64,000 bases of DNA from Haemophilus haemolyticus (GCF_003351405.1 NZ_CP031240.1:62001-126000); one strand, 5' to 3'; positions 39,916 through 53,336 are shown, counted from the stretch's first letter. The notes: generated by a model from the sequence alone, not told the origin. Made by a program: numbers and translations.

Positions 39916-41463
39916 ATGGCAGCAGCAATTCAACAACGCGCAGAACTTCAACGCCGTATTTGGCAAATCGCTAATGATGTACGTGGTTCCGTCGATGGTT
40001 GGGATTTTAAACAGTATGTTTTGGGTACACTTTTCTATCGTTTTATCAGTGAAAATTTTGCCAACTATATTAAAGGTGGAGATGATAGCGTTAATTATTC
40101 TACTTTTAATGATGACGACCCTATTATTGCAGCCATCAAAGAAGATACCATCAAAGCAAAAGGCTATTTTATTTACCCAAGCCAATTATTTAAAAATGTC
40201 GTGGCGACAGCCAATACTAATCCGAATTTAAATACAGATCTGAAAAGCATTTTTACTGATATCGAAAACTCCGCTACTGGCTATCCTTCCGAACAAGATA
40301 TTAAAGGCTTATTTGCCGATTTTGATACCACCAGCAACCGCTTGGGCAATACCGTTGCTGATAAAAACAGCCGTCTAGCTGCGGTATTAAAAGGCGTTGC
40401 CGAGTTAGATTTTGGTGACTTTGAAGATAATCATATTGATTTATTCGGTGATGCTTACGAATTTTTAATTTCCAACTATGCCGCTAATGCTGGTAAATCA
40501 GGTGGCGAATTCTTTACACCACAATGCGTTTCCAAGCTAATTGCTCGACTGGCTTTATATGGACAAGACAAGGTCAATAAAATTTATGACCCTGCGGCTG
40601 GTTCGGGTTCTTTATTATTGCAAGCCAAAAAACAATTTGATGAACACATCATTGAAGAAGGATTCTTCGGGCAGGAAATTAATCACACCACTTACAACCT
40701 CGCTCGTATGAATATGTTTTTGCATAACATCAACTACGACAAGTTTGATATCGCCCTTGGCAACACCTTAATGAATCCGCAATTTGGCGATGATAAACCT
40801 TTCGATGCTATCGTTTCTAACCCGCCTTACTCCGTGAAATGGATTGGCTCGGATGATCCAACACTGATTAACGATGAACGCTTTGCACCTGCCGGTGTGC
40901 TTGCACCGAAATCGAAAGCAGACTTTGCCTTTATTTTGCATGCATTAAGTTATCTTTCGGCAAAAGGTCGTGCGGCGATTGTTTCCTTTCCTGGCATTTT
41001 TTATCGCGGCGGTGTGGAACAAAAAATTCGTCAATATTTGGTGGAAAACAATTTTGTAGAAACCGTGATTGCCCTTGCACCTAATCTATTTTACGGCACC
41101 AGTATTGCCGTGAATATTTTGGTTTTGTCCAAGCACAAACCCAATACCCAAACTCAATTTATCGATGCCAGCGATTTATTTAAATCCGCCACCAATAACA
41201 ACCTTTTAGAAGAGGAACATATTGAGCAAATTCTAAAACTGTTTGCCGATAAAGAAGATGTACCGCATTTGGCAAAATTAGTTCCCATTGAAGAAATCGC
41301 CAAAAATGAATACAACCTTGCAGTGAGTTCGTATGTGGAACAAAAAGACACTCGCGAAGTGATTAATATTGATGAACTCAATGCGGAAATTCGTAAAACT
41401 GTAGCTAATATTGACCGCTTGCGTGCCGAGATTGACAAAATTGTGGCGGAGATTGAGGAGTAA
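39916..41463 (+). CDS. hsdM: Type I restriction-modification methyltransferase subunit HsdM
   Basis: 515-residue adenine-N6 methyltransferase subunit. N-terminal HsdM_N domain (about 5-150, [24 protein letters not shown]), SAM-binding motif [11 protein letters not shown] (225-234) and catalytic motif IV NPPYS (302-306). It closes with a coiled tail ([21 protein letters not shown]). The start follows GAGGATTTT. Likely type IC by its HsdS partner. hsdS begins six bases later. A TATAAT at 39862 may be the locus -10, without a clear -35. Confidence 0.96.
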   Translation: MAAAIQQRAELQRRIWQIANDVRGSVDGWDFKQYVLGTLFYRFISENFANYIKGGDDSVNYSTFNDDDPIIAAIKEDTIKAKGYFIYPSQLFKNVVATANTNPNLNTDLKSIFTDIENSATGYPSEQDIKGLFADFDTTSNRLGNTVADKNSRLAAVLKGVAELDFGDFEDNHIDLFGDAYEFLISNYAANAGKSGGEFFTPQCVSKLIARLALYGQDKVNKIYDPAAGSGSLLLQAKKQFDEHIIEEGFFGQEINHTTYNLARMNMFLHNINYDKFDIALGNTLMNPQFGDDKPFDAIVSNPPYSVKWIGSDDPTLINDERFAPAGVLAPKSKADFAFILHALSYLSAKGRAAIVSFPGIFYRGGVEQKIRQYLVENNFVETVIALAPNLFYGTSIAVNILVLSKHKPNTQTQFIDASDLFKSATNNNLLEEEHIEQILKLFADKEDVPHLAKLVPIEEIAKNEYNLAVSSYVEQKDTREVINIDELNAEIRKTVANIDRLRAEIDKIVAEIEE

Positions 41464-41469
41464 AACACC

Positions 41470-42603
41470 ATGAAAAACAACCGCACTTTTTTAGAAAAAT
41501 TATTGGATGGGGCTGAGGTTGAGTGGAAGCCACTGTCTTTAGTCTCAGAAATGCAACGCGGAAAAACAATAACTGCAAAATCTACAAATGAGGGAAAAAT
41601 TCCTGTCATTAGTGGAGGGCAAAAACCAGCTTATTATCATAGCGAATCAAACCGTGACGGTAAGACTATTACGGTTGCTGGTAGCGGAGCTTATGCTGGC
41701 TATATAATGTACTGGGAAGAACCTATTTTTGTTAGTGATGCCTTTTCAATTAAAACAGATGAATCTTTATTACAAATAAAATACGTTTACCATTTTTTAT
41801 TGCAAAATCAGCAAAAAATTTATGCAATGAAGAAAGGTTCTGGTGTTCCCCACGTTTATCCTAAAGATATCGGAACACTAACCATCCCCATCCCCCCACT
41901 CCCCGTCCAAACCGAAATCGTTCGAATTTTGGACGCATTGACAGCGCTTACCAGCGAGCTTACCAGCGAGCTTACCAGCGAGCTTACACTACGCCGGAAG
42001 CAGTATGAATACTATCGGGAAAAATTGTTAAGTGAAGAAGAACTTGAAAAGGTTGGGTTTGAGTGGAAAACTCTAGATCAAATTTCAGAGAATCTAGATT
42101 CTAAACGAAAACCGATTACAAGTGGCTTACGTACTTCAGGTAAAATTCCTTATTATGGTGCTTCAGGTATCGTTGATTATGTAAAAGATTATATATTTGA
42201 TGGAGATTTTTTACTTATTTCTGAAGATGGAGCAAATTTATTAGCTAGAAATACACCTATTGCCTTTAGTGCTTCAGGAAAAATATGGGTAAATAATCAT
42301 GCTCATATTTTAAAATTTGAAACGTATGAAGAACGTCGATTTATTGAATTCTATTTAAATAAAATAGATTTAACCCCTTATATTTCAGGTGCTGCGCAAC
42401 CTAAATTAAATAAAAAAAATTTAAATAGTATTAAATTCCCGATTCCTAGCATTCCAGAACAACAACGCATCGTTTCAATCCTTGATAAATTTGAAACCCT
42501 CACAAACTCCATCACCGAAGGCTTACCTTTGGCGATTGAACAAAGCCACAAACGGTATGAATATTACAGAGAATTATTATTGAATTTCCAAGGCAGAGAA
42601 TAA
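41470..42603 (+). CDS. hsdS: Type I restriction specificity subunit HsdS with LTSE repeats
   Basis: 377-residue DNA-recognition subunit. Two target-recognition domains (about 15-140 and 195-345), each followed by a conserved helical spacer: PPLPVQTEIVRILDALTAL... RKQYEYYREKLL and PEQQRIVSILDKFETL...KRYEYYRELLL. Between TRD1 and the first half-helix lie three perfect 12-bp units (41947-41982) coding LTSE, the counterpart of the EcoR124 TAEL repeats. In that family changing the copy number lengthens the spacer between the two half-sites. The gene is intact. A USS occurs at its 5' end (NNRTFLEK). Confidence 0.95.
   Translation: MKNNRTFLEKLLDGAEVEWKPLSLVSEMQRGKTITAKSTNEGKIPVISGGQKPAYYHSESNRDGKTITVAGSGAYAGYIMYWEEPIFVSDAFSIKTDESLLQIKYVYHFLLQNQQKIYAMKKGSGVPHVYPKDIGTLTIPIPPLPVQTEIVRILDALTALTSELTSELTSELTLRRKQYEYYREKLLSEEELEKVGFEWKTLDQISENLDSKRKPITSGLRTSGKIPYYGASGIVDYVKDYIFDGDFLLISEDGANLLARNTPIAFSASGKIWVNNHAHILKFETYEERRFIEFYLNKIDLTPYISGAAQPKLNKKNLNSIKFPIPSIPEQQRIVSILDKFETLTNSITEGLPLAIEQSHKRYEYYRELLLNFQGRE
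41947..41982 (+). repeat. Three tandem 12-bp repeats in hsdS
   Basis: CTTACCAGCGAG three times without a mismatch, then a partial fourth (CTTACACTA). Unit length is a multiple of three, so gain or loss of a copy keeps the frame and alters only the inter-domain spacer. Confidence 0.95.
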
Positions 42604-42604
42604 T

Positions 42605-44275
42605 ATGACTAAAAGTTTAGACGAAATTGCAAAACAATTAAGAGATTCTGATAAAAAGGTTAATCTAATTTACGCCTTTAATGGAAGTGGAAAAACCCGT
42701 TTATCAAAAGTATTTAAGAATCTTATTGCACCTAAAGAAAATCACGACAATGAAGAAGATCTAACACGAAGAAAAATACTTTATTTCAATGCATTTACCG
42801 AAGATTTATTCTATTGGGATAATGATCTACTTAATGACACAGAACCAAAATTAAAGATTCAACCAAATTCTTTTATTCGCTGGTTGATTAGAGATCAAGG
42901 GGATGAAGGTAAAGTAATTGGAAAATTTCATCATTATTGTGATGAAAAACTTATGCCTAAATTTGATATAGAAAATAATCAAATTACATTCAGTTTTGCG
43001 CGTGGAGATGATACGCCTGAAGAAAATATAAAACTATCGAAGGGGGAAGAAAGTAATTTTATTTGGAGTATTTTTCATACGTTAATTGAACAAGTTGTTG
43101 CAGAATTAAATATCTCAGAGCCTAGTGAACGCACTACTAATGAATTTGATGAACTTAAATATATCTTTATTGATGATCCAGTAAGTTCATTGGATGAAAA
43201 TCATCTTATTCAATTAGCTGTTGATTTAGCAGAATTAGTCAAAGATAGTCCTGATACTATAAAATTTATTATCACCACACACAATCCTTTATTTTATAAT
43301 ATTCTATATAACGAGACTAGTAAATTAAAAAATAATAAACGTGGAACATTTAGACTTGAGAAAACAGAAGATAATACTCATAATTTATACCATCAAAACA
43401 ATGACTCCCCTTTCACTTATCAGGTTCATCTATTTCATAAACTTGAGGATATTTTTAAGAAAGAAATTCAACCAGAAGAATTTTTAAAAGAATTTTTTCT
43501 TGATATAGAAAATGATTTTAAATATAAAAAAGAAAATTTTTTAAGCACTTCAGAATATGACATATGGCTATTATCAGATAAAAATCCAACGTATTATATT
43601 AGAGATATTCTAAATGACGATATAAACAAAGAAATATCTAAGTTATTAATCCAAAAAATAGAAAAAGAAAAAGAAAAAGAAGAAGAAAAAGAAGAAGAAA
43701 AAGAAGAAGAAAAAGAAGAAGAAAAAGAAGAAAACAAAGAATTCAAGCTAAGCAAAAATGTAAGAGAAACATTAAGCATTAATGTGGTAGACTTATTAAA
43801 TAAAAAAGAAATATTGAATGATAACATAGTAAATATATTAAATGGCGGAAAAATAAATGATAAAGAACTATCTATTTTTTACCAACAAGTCAATGATAAA
43901 ATAAAAGAAGATACATTCTTTATAAAAAAATTTTATGTTTCAGATCATGAGTTTAAAATTTCATTCTTTAAAGAAAAAAACATTGAAGATTGTCAAGTAG
44001 AAAAGTATCATTTTAACCTGATTAGAAATATACTCGAGAAGCTTGCTACATTTCTTGGCTATAGAGATATGAAAAATGTGTTACCTCAAGATAGTAGTGG
44101 CCCAGATCCATATATGAATAGAATAGTTAACTTATCAAGCCATTCAAAGCATTCAGGTGAGGAGACTGTATATATTTCATCTAATGATAAGCGCGTTCTT
44201 AAAAATTTAGTAGAAGAACATATATATAAAAAATATCACTTTAGAAGTAATTTCATTAAACTTGGTAAAATTTAA
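42605..44275 (+). CDS. PrrC/RloC-like ABC ATPase, candidate anticodon nuclease, in hsd locus
   Basis: 556-residue protein encoded between hsdS and hsdR. ABC motifs: Walker A AFNGSGKT (24-31), signature LSKGEES (144-150), Walker B and D-loop IFIDDPVSSLDENH (187-200) and H-loop IITTHNP (222-228). A charged Lys/Glu repeat spans about 353-378. The C-terminal part has R474-N-I-L-E478 and H513: the same Arg-x3-Glu then His about 32-35 residues later as the PrrC nuclease triad. PrrC sits in hsd loci of E. coli and cuts tRNA-Lys when the restriction enzyme is disarmed by phage. No RloC zinc hook is present. Low GC and no uptake core suggest acquisition. A plain AAA_13 accessory ATPase is the alternative. 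Confidence 0.6.
   Translation: MTKSLDEIAKQLRDSDKKVNLIYAFNGSGKTRLSKVFKNLIAPKENHDNEEDLTRRKILYFNAFTEDLFYWDNDLLNDTEPKLKIQPNSFIRWLIRDQGDEGKVIGKFHHYCDEKLMPKFDIENNQITFSFARGDDTPEENIKLSKGEESNFIWSIFHTLIEQVVAELNISEPSERTTNEFDELKYIFIDDPVSSLDENHLIQLAVDLAELVKDSPDTIKFIITTHNPLFYNILYNETSKLKNNKRGTFRLEKTEDNTHNLYHQNNDSPFTYQVHLFHKLEDIFKKEIQPEEFLKEFFLDIENDFKYKKENFLSTSEYDIWLLSDKNPTYYIRDILNDDINKEISKLLIQKIEKEKEKEEEKEEEKEEEKEEEKEENKEFKLSKNVRETLSINVVDLLNKKEILNDNIVNILNGGKINDKELSIFYQQVNDKIKEDTFFIKKFYVSDHEFKISFFKEKNIEDCQVEKYHFNLIRNILEKLATFLGYRDMKNVLPQDSSGPDPYMNRIVNLSSHSKHSGEETVYISSNDKRVLKNLVEEHIYKKYHFRSNFIKLGKI
43661..43735 (+). repeat. 12-bp tandem repeat coding KEEE in the PrrC-like gene
   Basis: GAAAAAGAAGAA repeated about four times after three GAAAAA units; in frame, purine-only on this strand. 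Encodes an acidic/basic helical rod. Confidence 0.85.
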
Positions 44276-44290
44276 GTTGGTAAAAATTTT

Positions 44291-47200
44291 ATGAATGACT
44301 ATTCCACAATCGCCGAATCCAATCATTTTATCGTTTTAGATCAATATAATAAATTAGTGGAAGAGCCTAACGCTGGTTACCAAACGGAAGGGAGTCTTGA
44401 GCGTGAGTTTATTCGTGATTTACAGGCGCAAGGCTATGAGTATTTACAAGAACTCAATGGTCATGATGCGTTGGTTAAAAACTTACGGGCGCAATTACAG
44501 CGCTTGAACAATGTAGTTTTCTCTGATGCAGAATGGCGACGTTTTTTAGAAGAATATTTGGATAAACCAAGTGATAACTTGATTGAGAAAACCCGTAAAA
44601 TTCACAACAATTATATTTATGATTTTGTGTTTGATAACGGTCGCATTCAGAATATTTATTTGTTAGATAAACAAAATCTCGCTCGTAATACTGTGCAAGT
44701 AATTAATCAATTTGAGCAAAAAGGCACAGCAGAGAATCGCTATGATGTGACAATCTTAGTCAATGGCTTACCGTTAATTCAAGTGGAATTAAAAAAACGT
44801 GGCGTATCAATTCGTGAAGCCTTTAACCAAATTCATCGTTACAGTAAAGAAAGTTTTAATAAAGAAAATTCGCTTTTCAAATATCTACAAATTTTTGTGA
44901 TTTCCAACGGTACTGATACCCGCTATTTTGCTAACACAACTAAACGCAATAAAAATAGCTTTGATTTCACAATGAACTGGGCGACCAAAGATAATATTGC
45001 GATTAAAGATCTGAAAGATTTCACAGCAACTTTTTTCCAACAACATACTCTACTCAGTATTTTAATTAAATTCTGCGTATTTGATACATCTGACACCTTG
45101 CTGATTATGCGACCTTATCAAATTGCCGCAACAGAACGCATTTTGTGGAAAATTCAAAGTTCTTATTTATCAAAAAATTGGAGTAATCGTGAAAGTGGTG
45201 GCTATATTTGGCACACCACAGGTTCAGGTAAAACTCTCACCAGTTTTAAAGCCTCTCGCCTTGCGACTGAACTTAATTTTATTGATAAAGTCTTTTTTGT
45301 GGTCGATCGTAAAGATTTAGATTATCAAACAATGAAAGAATATCAGCGTTTTTCACCTGATAGCGTGAATGGTTCGGAAAGTACCGCAGGGCTTAAACGC
45401 AATATTGAAAAAGATGATAACAAAATTATCGTAACCACCATTCAAAAGTTGAATAATTTGATGAAATCGGAAGAGAATTTGCCGATTTATCAAAAACAAG
45501 TCGTATTTATTTTTGATGAAGCACATCGCTCCCAATTTGGTGAAGCACAAAAAAATCTAAAACGTAAATTCAAAAAATTCTATCAATTTGGTTTTACAGG
45601 CACACCTATTTTCCCTGAAAACGCATTAGGTGCGGAAACGACAGCCAGTGTGTTCGGTACTGAATTGCATTCTTATGTGATAACCGATGCTATTCGTGAT
45701 GACAAGGTACTGAAATTCAAGGTCGATTACAACGATGTCCGCCCACAATTTAAAGCCTTAGAAATAGAAAAAGATCCTGAAAAATTAACCGCACTTGAGC
45801 AGAAACAAGCCTTTTTACACCCTGAGCGTATTAAAGAAATCTCGCAATATTTGCTTAACAATTTTAAACAGAAAACCCACCGCTTGAACGCCACAGGTAA
45901 AGGCTTTAATGCAATGTTTGCGGTAAGCAGTGTGGAAGCGGCAAAACGTTATTACGAAACTTTGCAAAATCTACAGTCTGAACAAGAAAAACCGTTAAGA
46001 ATTGCCACCATTTTCTCTTTTGCGGCAAATGAAGAACAAGATGCGATTGGCGATATTCCAGATGAGACCTTTGAACCCACTGCTCTAAACAGTACGGCAA
46101 AAGAATTTTTAATGAAAGCCATTGATGATTACAATCACTACTTTGGCACGAGTTATGGTGTAGATAGTCAATCATTCCAAAATTACTATCGTGATCTTGC
46201 CAAACGTGTGAAAAATCAGGAAGTGGATTTACTAATTGTGGTCGGAATGTTCTTAACAGGCTTTGATGCCCCTACGTTGAATACACTTTTCGTGGACAAA
46301 AACTTGCGTTATCACGGATTAATGCAGGCTTTTTCTCGCACCAACCGCATTTATGACACAACTAAAACCTTTGGGAATATCGTCACTTTCCGCGATTTAG
46401 AGCAAAATACCGTTGATGCAATCACACTATTTGGCGATAAAAATACGAAGAATGTCGTACTAGAGAAAAGTTATGACAGCTATTTTAACGGTGATGACAA
46501 TCAACGTGGTTATTTAGAGGTTGTTCAAGAGCTGCAAAATCGCTTTCCTAATCCAACAGAAATCGAAACAGAGCAAGATAAAAAAGAGTTTGTAAAATTA
46601 TTTGGCGAATATTTACATATTGAAAATATTTTGCAAAATTACGATGAATTTTCAGCATTGCAAGCCTTACAAGCGGTCGATTTAAATGATCCGATTGCAA
46701 TGGAGAAATTCAAGCAAGTACATTATGTGAATGATGAACAAATTGCAGAAATGCTGAAAGTACCCACTTTACCAGTAAGAGCGGAGCAAGATTATCGTTC
46801 AACTTATAATGATATTCGCGATTGGCTACGCCAAAGAAAAGAGGGGAATGATAAAGATAATTCGCCGATAAATTGGGATGATGTCGTGTTTGAAGTGGAT
46901 TTATTAAAATCTCAAGAAATCAATTTGGATTATATTCTTGCGTTAATTTTCGAACATCATAAGAAAAACCAAGACAAAGAGGTGTTAATTGATGAAATCC
47001 GCCGCACAGTTCGTTCAAGTTTAGGTAACCGTGCTAAAGAGAGCTTGATTGTCGATTTTATCAACCAAACAAATTTAAATGATATTCCCGATAAAGCAAG
47101 CTTGATTGATGCCTTTTTCCTTTTTGCCCAGAACGAGCAACAAAAAGAAGCAAAAACCTTAATTCAAGAAGAAAATTTGAATGTCGATGCAGCAAAACGC

Positions 47201-47374
47201 TATATCAGCACTTCATTAAAACGAGAATATGCCAGTGAAAACGGCACGGCACTTAATGAAGTATTGCCAAAAATGAGTCCACTTAATCCACAATATCTCA
47301 CTAAAAAACAGACGATTTTCCAAAAAATTGCTGCATTTGTAGAGAAATTTAAAGGGGTTGGGGGAAAGATTTAA
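44291..47374 (+). CDS. hsdR: Type I restriction endonuclease subunit HsdR
   Basis: 1027-residue motor and nuclease subunit. N-terminal nuclease PD-(D/E)xK site: D152 in YDVTILVN, then E166 and K168 in VELKK. Helicase motor: Walker A TTGSGKT (309-315), DEAH box [11 protein letters not shown] (407-417), SAT-like FTGTP, and motif VI near [12 protein letters not shown]. The C-terminal helical region (about 870-1027) attaches to the methylase. Length and order match the EcoR124 group. It starts 15 bases after the ATPase gene, completing an operon of M-S-ATPase-R. A terminator follows. Confidence 0.95.
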   Translation: MNDYSTIAESNHFIVLDQYNKLVEEPNAGYQTEGSLEREFIRDLQAQGYEYLQELNGHDALVKNLRAQLQRLNNVVFSDAEWRRFLEEYLDKPSDNLIEKTRKIHNNYIYDFVFDNGRIQNIYLLDKQNLARNTVQVINQFEQKGTAENRYDVTILVNGLPLIQVELKKRGVSIREAFNQIHRYSKESFNKENSLFKYLQIFVISNGTDTRYFANTTKRNKNSFDFTMNWATKDNIAIKDLKDFTATFFQQHTLLSILIKFCVFDTSDTLLIMRPYQIAATERILWKIQSSYLSKNWSNRESGGYIWHTTGSGKTLTSFKASRLATELNFIDKVFFVVDRKDLDYQTMKEYQRFSPDSVNGSESTAGLKRNIEKDDNKIIVTTIQKLNNLMKSEENLPIYQKQVVFIFDEAHRSQFGEAQKNLKRKFKKFYQFGFTGTPIFPENALGAETTASVFGTELHSYVITDAIRDDKVLKFKVDYNDVRPQFKALEIEKDPEKLTALEQKQAFLHPERIKEISQYLLNNFKQKTHRLNATGKGFNAMFAVSSVEAAKRYYETLQNLQSEQEKPLRIATIFSFAANEEQDAIGDIPDETFEPTALNSTAKEFLMKAIDDYNHYFGTSYGVDSQSFQNYYRDLAKRVKNQEVDLLIVVGMFLTGFDAPTLNTLFVDKNLRYHGLMQAFSRTNRIYDTTKTFGNIVTFRDLEQNTVDAITLFGDKNTKNVVLEKSYDSYFNGDDNQRGYLEVVQELQNRFPNPTEIETEQDKKEFVKLFGEYLHIENILQNYDEFSALQALQAVDLNDPIAMEKFKQVHYVNDEQIAEMLKVPTLPVRAEQDYRSTYNDIRDWLRQRKEGNDKDNSPINWDDVVFEVDLLKSQEINLDYILALIFEHHKKNQDKEVLIDEIRRTVRSSLGNRAKESLIVDFINQTNLNDIPDKASLIDAFFLFAQNEQQKEAKTLIQEENLNVDAAKRYISTSLKREYASENGTALNEVLPKMSPLNPQYLTKKQTIFQKIAAFVEKFKGVGGKI

Positions 47375-47394
47375 ATTTAATATATCAATCATTA

Positions 47395-47432
47395 AATCCA
47401 GCAGTTTTATCCTAAAACTGCTGGATTATTGT
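47395..47432. terminator. Bidirectional terminator between hsdR and arcB
   Basis: AATCCAGCAGTTTT ATCC TAAAACTGCTGGATT: a perfect 13-bp stem serving both convergent genes. Confidence 0.88.
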
Positions 47433-47454
47433 TATCTGTCCAAATAAAAATTCA

Positions 47455-49251
47455 TTAGTATTCACAAAATTGAGCTAAGTCTTCCACATTTTCTAACCAG
47501 TGATTTCCAATTTCATCAATCAATTCAGCGCAATTGAAAATATCAGAATTTTTAGCCGCACTTTCTAAAGTATCCGCTAATTGACGTAAATAATTTAACC
47601 CTACCGATGCTGCTGCTCCTTTAATTTTATGGGCTGTTTCTTCTGTTTCTTTCATATTATCTTTTGATAATTGAGCAAGATAATTTGGCATAGTTTGTTT
47701 GAATAAAGATAAATTTTCTAAAATTTGGGATTTTCCAAGGGTTTCAATTAATGCCAAATCAAACTTTTCTGAAAATACACTAGTATCATTTACTTCGATT
47801 ATAGGTTCCCTTTCATCCGCAAAAAATTGCTGTAAACAATGGTGTAAATCCTTAATTGAAATGGGTTTGCGTAATACGCCATCCATGCCCATTTCTAAAT
47901 ATTCTTGCTCGCTTTGCATAACATTGGCGGTAAAAGCAATCATTGGCGGTAAAAAATCATAAATACCGTTCTCATAATTCTCTCGCAAATATTGGGCGAT
48001 TTCAAAACCACTCATATCTGGCAATTTAATATCTAGCAATAGAATGTCGTAAACATTTTTCTCAAATAAAGTGATCGCCTGCTTGCCATTTGTCGCAACA
48101 TCAACATGATGCCCGAGTTTTTCTAAAATAGTTTTCGCAACCATAATATTGAGGTCAACATCCTCCACTAAAAGAATGTTCAAAGATGGAATATTTTTCT
48201 TAACGGATTCTTTTTCAGAAATTTCTTGAGCGTGGAGAGTAAGATGGAAAGTCGCCCCTTTTCCTCGTTCACTTTCAACCGTTAAATCTCCTTCCATTAA
48301 CTGAGCGAGATTTTTAGAAATAGCCAACCCAATACCGCTACCCGCACTTTGCTGACGACTTTCTTTCACTTGATAATACATTTCAAAAATATGTTTTTGT
48401 TCTTCAAGTGAAATCCCCATTCCTGTATCTTTCACAATAAAATGGTAACAATCCTGATTTCTGATAATTTTCAGAATAATATTTCCCTGATCCGTAAACT
48501 TCACCGCATTACTAATTAAGTTCCACAAGATTTGGCTCAAGCGCACACGATCAAGATTCAACCAATTAGGCAAATTAGGTTCAAGCTCTAAAGAAAAAAT
48601 AAGATTTTTTTGTTTGGCAAGGAAACTGGCAAAATTATAAATATCGTTTAATAAGGCGAGGAAATCTGTTGGCTGTCGATTTAATTCAATTCGACTGGCA
48701 TCAATTTTTTCCAAATCAATAATATCACTAAAAATATAGCCTAAGCTGACCGCACTTATGTTGATAGTTTTTAAATAATTACGTTGACGATCATCTAATT
48801 CATCATCAAGTAAAATCTGGCTAAGCCCGACAATACCATTCAATGGCGTGCGCAATTCATGGCTTATTGTGGCAAGTAAGGTACTTTTATCACGGCTATT
48901 TTTTTCCAACTTTTCCAATGCTTGGGATAATTTTTTCTGAGCGGCAATTCGCTCGGCGACCTCATTTTCCAATCGACTAACCGAGCTAGAAAGATCAAGG
49001 CGAGAATGTTCAAGTTTTTCGACCAATAAAGTGAAAAAATAAATAACAAAAGGCGCAGTGAGTAACCCAAAAGTTACCGAACGAAAAATATCTACCCAAG
49101 AAATCTGATGAACAATAAATAGACTAAATAAAATCTGAGTACAAAGTGCTAAAACCGCGAGAATCATCACACCTAAAAGAGAAAAACGAAGGCGCCCAAG
49201 ACGAATAACCCAATCCACATAACTCTGAGCAAAATATTTGAAATTTTTCAT
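47455..49251 (-). CDS. arcB: Anaerobic sensor kinase ArcB, PAS-less form
   Basis: 598-residue tripartite kinase of the Arc redox system. Two membrane segments (about 24-46 and 56-76), a coiled linker (80-120), then DHp with phospho-accepting H131 in ISHELRTPLNG, the catalytic ATPase domain (DTGMGIS, SGIGLAI), a receiver domain (LLLDIKLPDMSG) and C-terminal HPt domain (AHKIKGAAASVG). There is no PAS domain between linker and kinase, unlike the 778-residue E. coli ArcB, matching the H. influenzae form. The ATG at 49251 follows AGGAG; the frame is open to 49296. Confidence 0.94.
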   Translation of the reverse strand: MKNFKYFAQSYVDWVIRLGRLRFSLLGVMILAVLALCTQILFSLFIVHQISWVDIFRSVTFGLLTAPFVIYFFTLLVEKLEHSRLDLSSSVSRLENEVAERIAAQKKLSQALEKLEKNSRDKSTLLATISHELRTPLNGIVGLSQILLDDELDDRQRNYLKTINISAVSLGYIFSDIIDLEKIDASRIELNRQPTDFLALLNDIYNFASFLAKQKNLIFSLELEPNLPNWLNLDRVRLSQILWNLISNAVKFTDQGNIILKIIRNQDCYHFIVKDTGMGISLEEQKHIFEMYYQVKESRQQSAGSGIGLAISKNLAQLMEGDLTVESERGKGATFHLTLHAQEISEKESVKKNIPSLNILLVEDVDLNIMVAKTILEKLGHHVDVATNGKQAITLFEKNVYDILLLDIKLPDMSGFEIAQYLRENYENGIYDFLPPMIAFTANVMQSEQEYLEMGMDGVLRKPISIKDLHHCLQQFFADEREPIIEVNDTSVFSEKFDLALIETLGKSQILENLSLFKQTMPNYLAQLSKDNMKETEETAHKIKGAAASVGLNYLRQLADTLESAAKNSDIFNCAELIDEIGNHWLENVEDLAQFCEY

Positions 49252-49364
49252 CAAATCTCCTAAAACATTATTATCGTTATAAAAAAGCCTGTGCATACAG
49301 GCTTTATTATATCCATAAAGTAAAAGAGATTGTTATTACTATGTGTGCGTAAGAAATGAAAAAC

Positions 49365-49952
49365 TTAGTCTTTATTAATTATCTGTTTGAGTAAAATTTG
49401 TAATTCAGGAATAACTTGTTCTTCAAACCAGGGATTCTTTGTTATCCAAAGCTGATTACGTGGGGAAGGATGCACGAGAGGCATAAAGTGCGGTAAGAAT
49501 TGACGATAATTTTTAACCGTGTCAGTTACATTATCTTTATTTTCAGGTAAATAATATTTCTGTGCATATTGCCCAATAAGAATAGTGAGCTGAATATTAG
49601 GTAAATTCTCTAAAATCATTGGATGCCATTTTTCTGCGAAACCTTGACGAGGTGGTAAGTCACCAGATTTACCTTTTCCAGGATAATAGAAATCCATGGG
49701 AAGAACCGCAAACATCCCAGAATTATAAAAATAATCGTAATCCACACCTAGCCAATCACGCAGACGATCACCGCTTTTATCATTCCAATATAAACGAGTT
49801 TGCTCAGCTTTTAACCCCGGAGCTTGACCAACAATATTAATTCGAGCTGTTTTAGGAGCCGAAAATAAAGGCAAGATGCTACGTTCTGTAAAATCTTTAT
49901 TTTGAGGATCAGCGATAATACTTGAAGTTATTTCGTCTAAATTTTTAAGCAT
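49365..49952 (-). CDS. Uracil-DNA glycosylase-family protein
   Basis: 195-residue protein of the UDG superfamily. N-terminal motif INIVGQAPGLKAEQTR (GxxPG loop), LRDWLGVDYDYFYNSGMFAVLPMDFYYPGKGKSGDLPPRQ in the middle, and C-terminal HPSPRNQLW (motif 2, H-P-S-P-R-N). Members excise uracil or related lesions, but this branch is not well characterised. No Fe-S cluster cysteines are seen. It has its own unit between arcB and the rRNA operon. Confidence 0.85.
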   Translation of the reverse strand: MLKNLDEITSSIIADPQNKDFTERSILPLFSAPKTARINIVGQAPGLKAEQTRLYWNDKSGDRLRDWLGVDYDYFYNSGMFAVLPMDFYYPGKGKSGDLPPRQGFAEKWHPMILENLPNIQLTILIGQYAQKYYLPENKDNVTDTVKNYRQFLPHFMPLVHPSPRNQLWITKNPWFEEQVIPELQILLKQIINKD

Positions 49953-50141
49953 AATGAATGAGATTAGAAATGAGTATATAAAGTCTATTTGAAAAATATG
50001 AAAAATAAAAATACTAAATGATATAAATAGATATATTTATTAATATATTATGGACAATATAAAAAACTTAGTCTCTGGACAAAGCTACCTATTCTCTACT
50101 TTAATCCTTTTCTTTAAATAATGAGTAAATTCCAAAAACAA

Positions 50142-50175
50142 AAACCCCATATCTTTCAACACGGGGTTCTTTTGT
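50142..50175 (-). terminator. Terminator of the rRNA operon
   Basis: GAACCCCGTG / ATGGGGTTTTTG on the minus strand: AACCCC/GGGGTT stem followed by T5, about 35 bases after 5S. Confidence 0.8.
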
Positions 50176-50205
50176 TTCTATTTAATTTAGATATGTATTT
50201 AGTAA

Positions 50206-50320
50206 CCTGGCGGTGCCCTACTCTCACATGGGGATGCCCCACACTACCATCGGCATTACAGCGTTTCACTTCTGAGTTCGGTATGGTGTCAGGTGGTTCC
50301 ACCGCACTATCGCCGCCAGG
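50206..50320 (-). rRNA. rrf: 5S ribosomal RNA
   Basis: About 115 nt on the minus strand. It starts CCTGGCGGCGATAGTGCGG and ends GAGAGTAGGGCACCGCCAGG, the two ends pairing as helix I; the middle has the standard CCATACCGAACTC loop. Ends are approximate by a few bases. Confidence 0.95.
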
Positions 50321-50439
50321 ATAATTCTTTGATAACGTTTATTCTAACTTCTATCTATGTTCTTCATTGGCCACAAGCTGAACGTTTAGTTAATTTCTTT
50401 TTCTTTCACTCTGTTTTCCAAAAACACTTGAGCGTTGTA

Positions 50440-53336
<2,897 letters not shown>

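Noticed and set aside
41154..41609. 151-codon minus frame spanning the hsdM-hsdS joint
   Set aside because: Overlaps two conserved genes in antisense and has no recognisable domain.
41947..41982. Short tandem repeats considered as a CRISPR fragment
   Set aside because: Units are adjacent without spacers and lie in frame inside hsdS.
43594..43827. 77-codon serine-rich minus frame
   Set aside because: Arises from the reverse complement of the KEEE repeat.
49355..50075. Similar AAAAACTTAGTCT strings flanking the UDG-family gene, as possible insertion scars
   Set aside because: Only about 12 bases, in AT-rich DNA, with no inverted ends or transposase remains.
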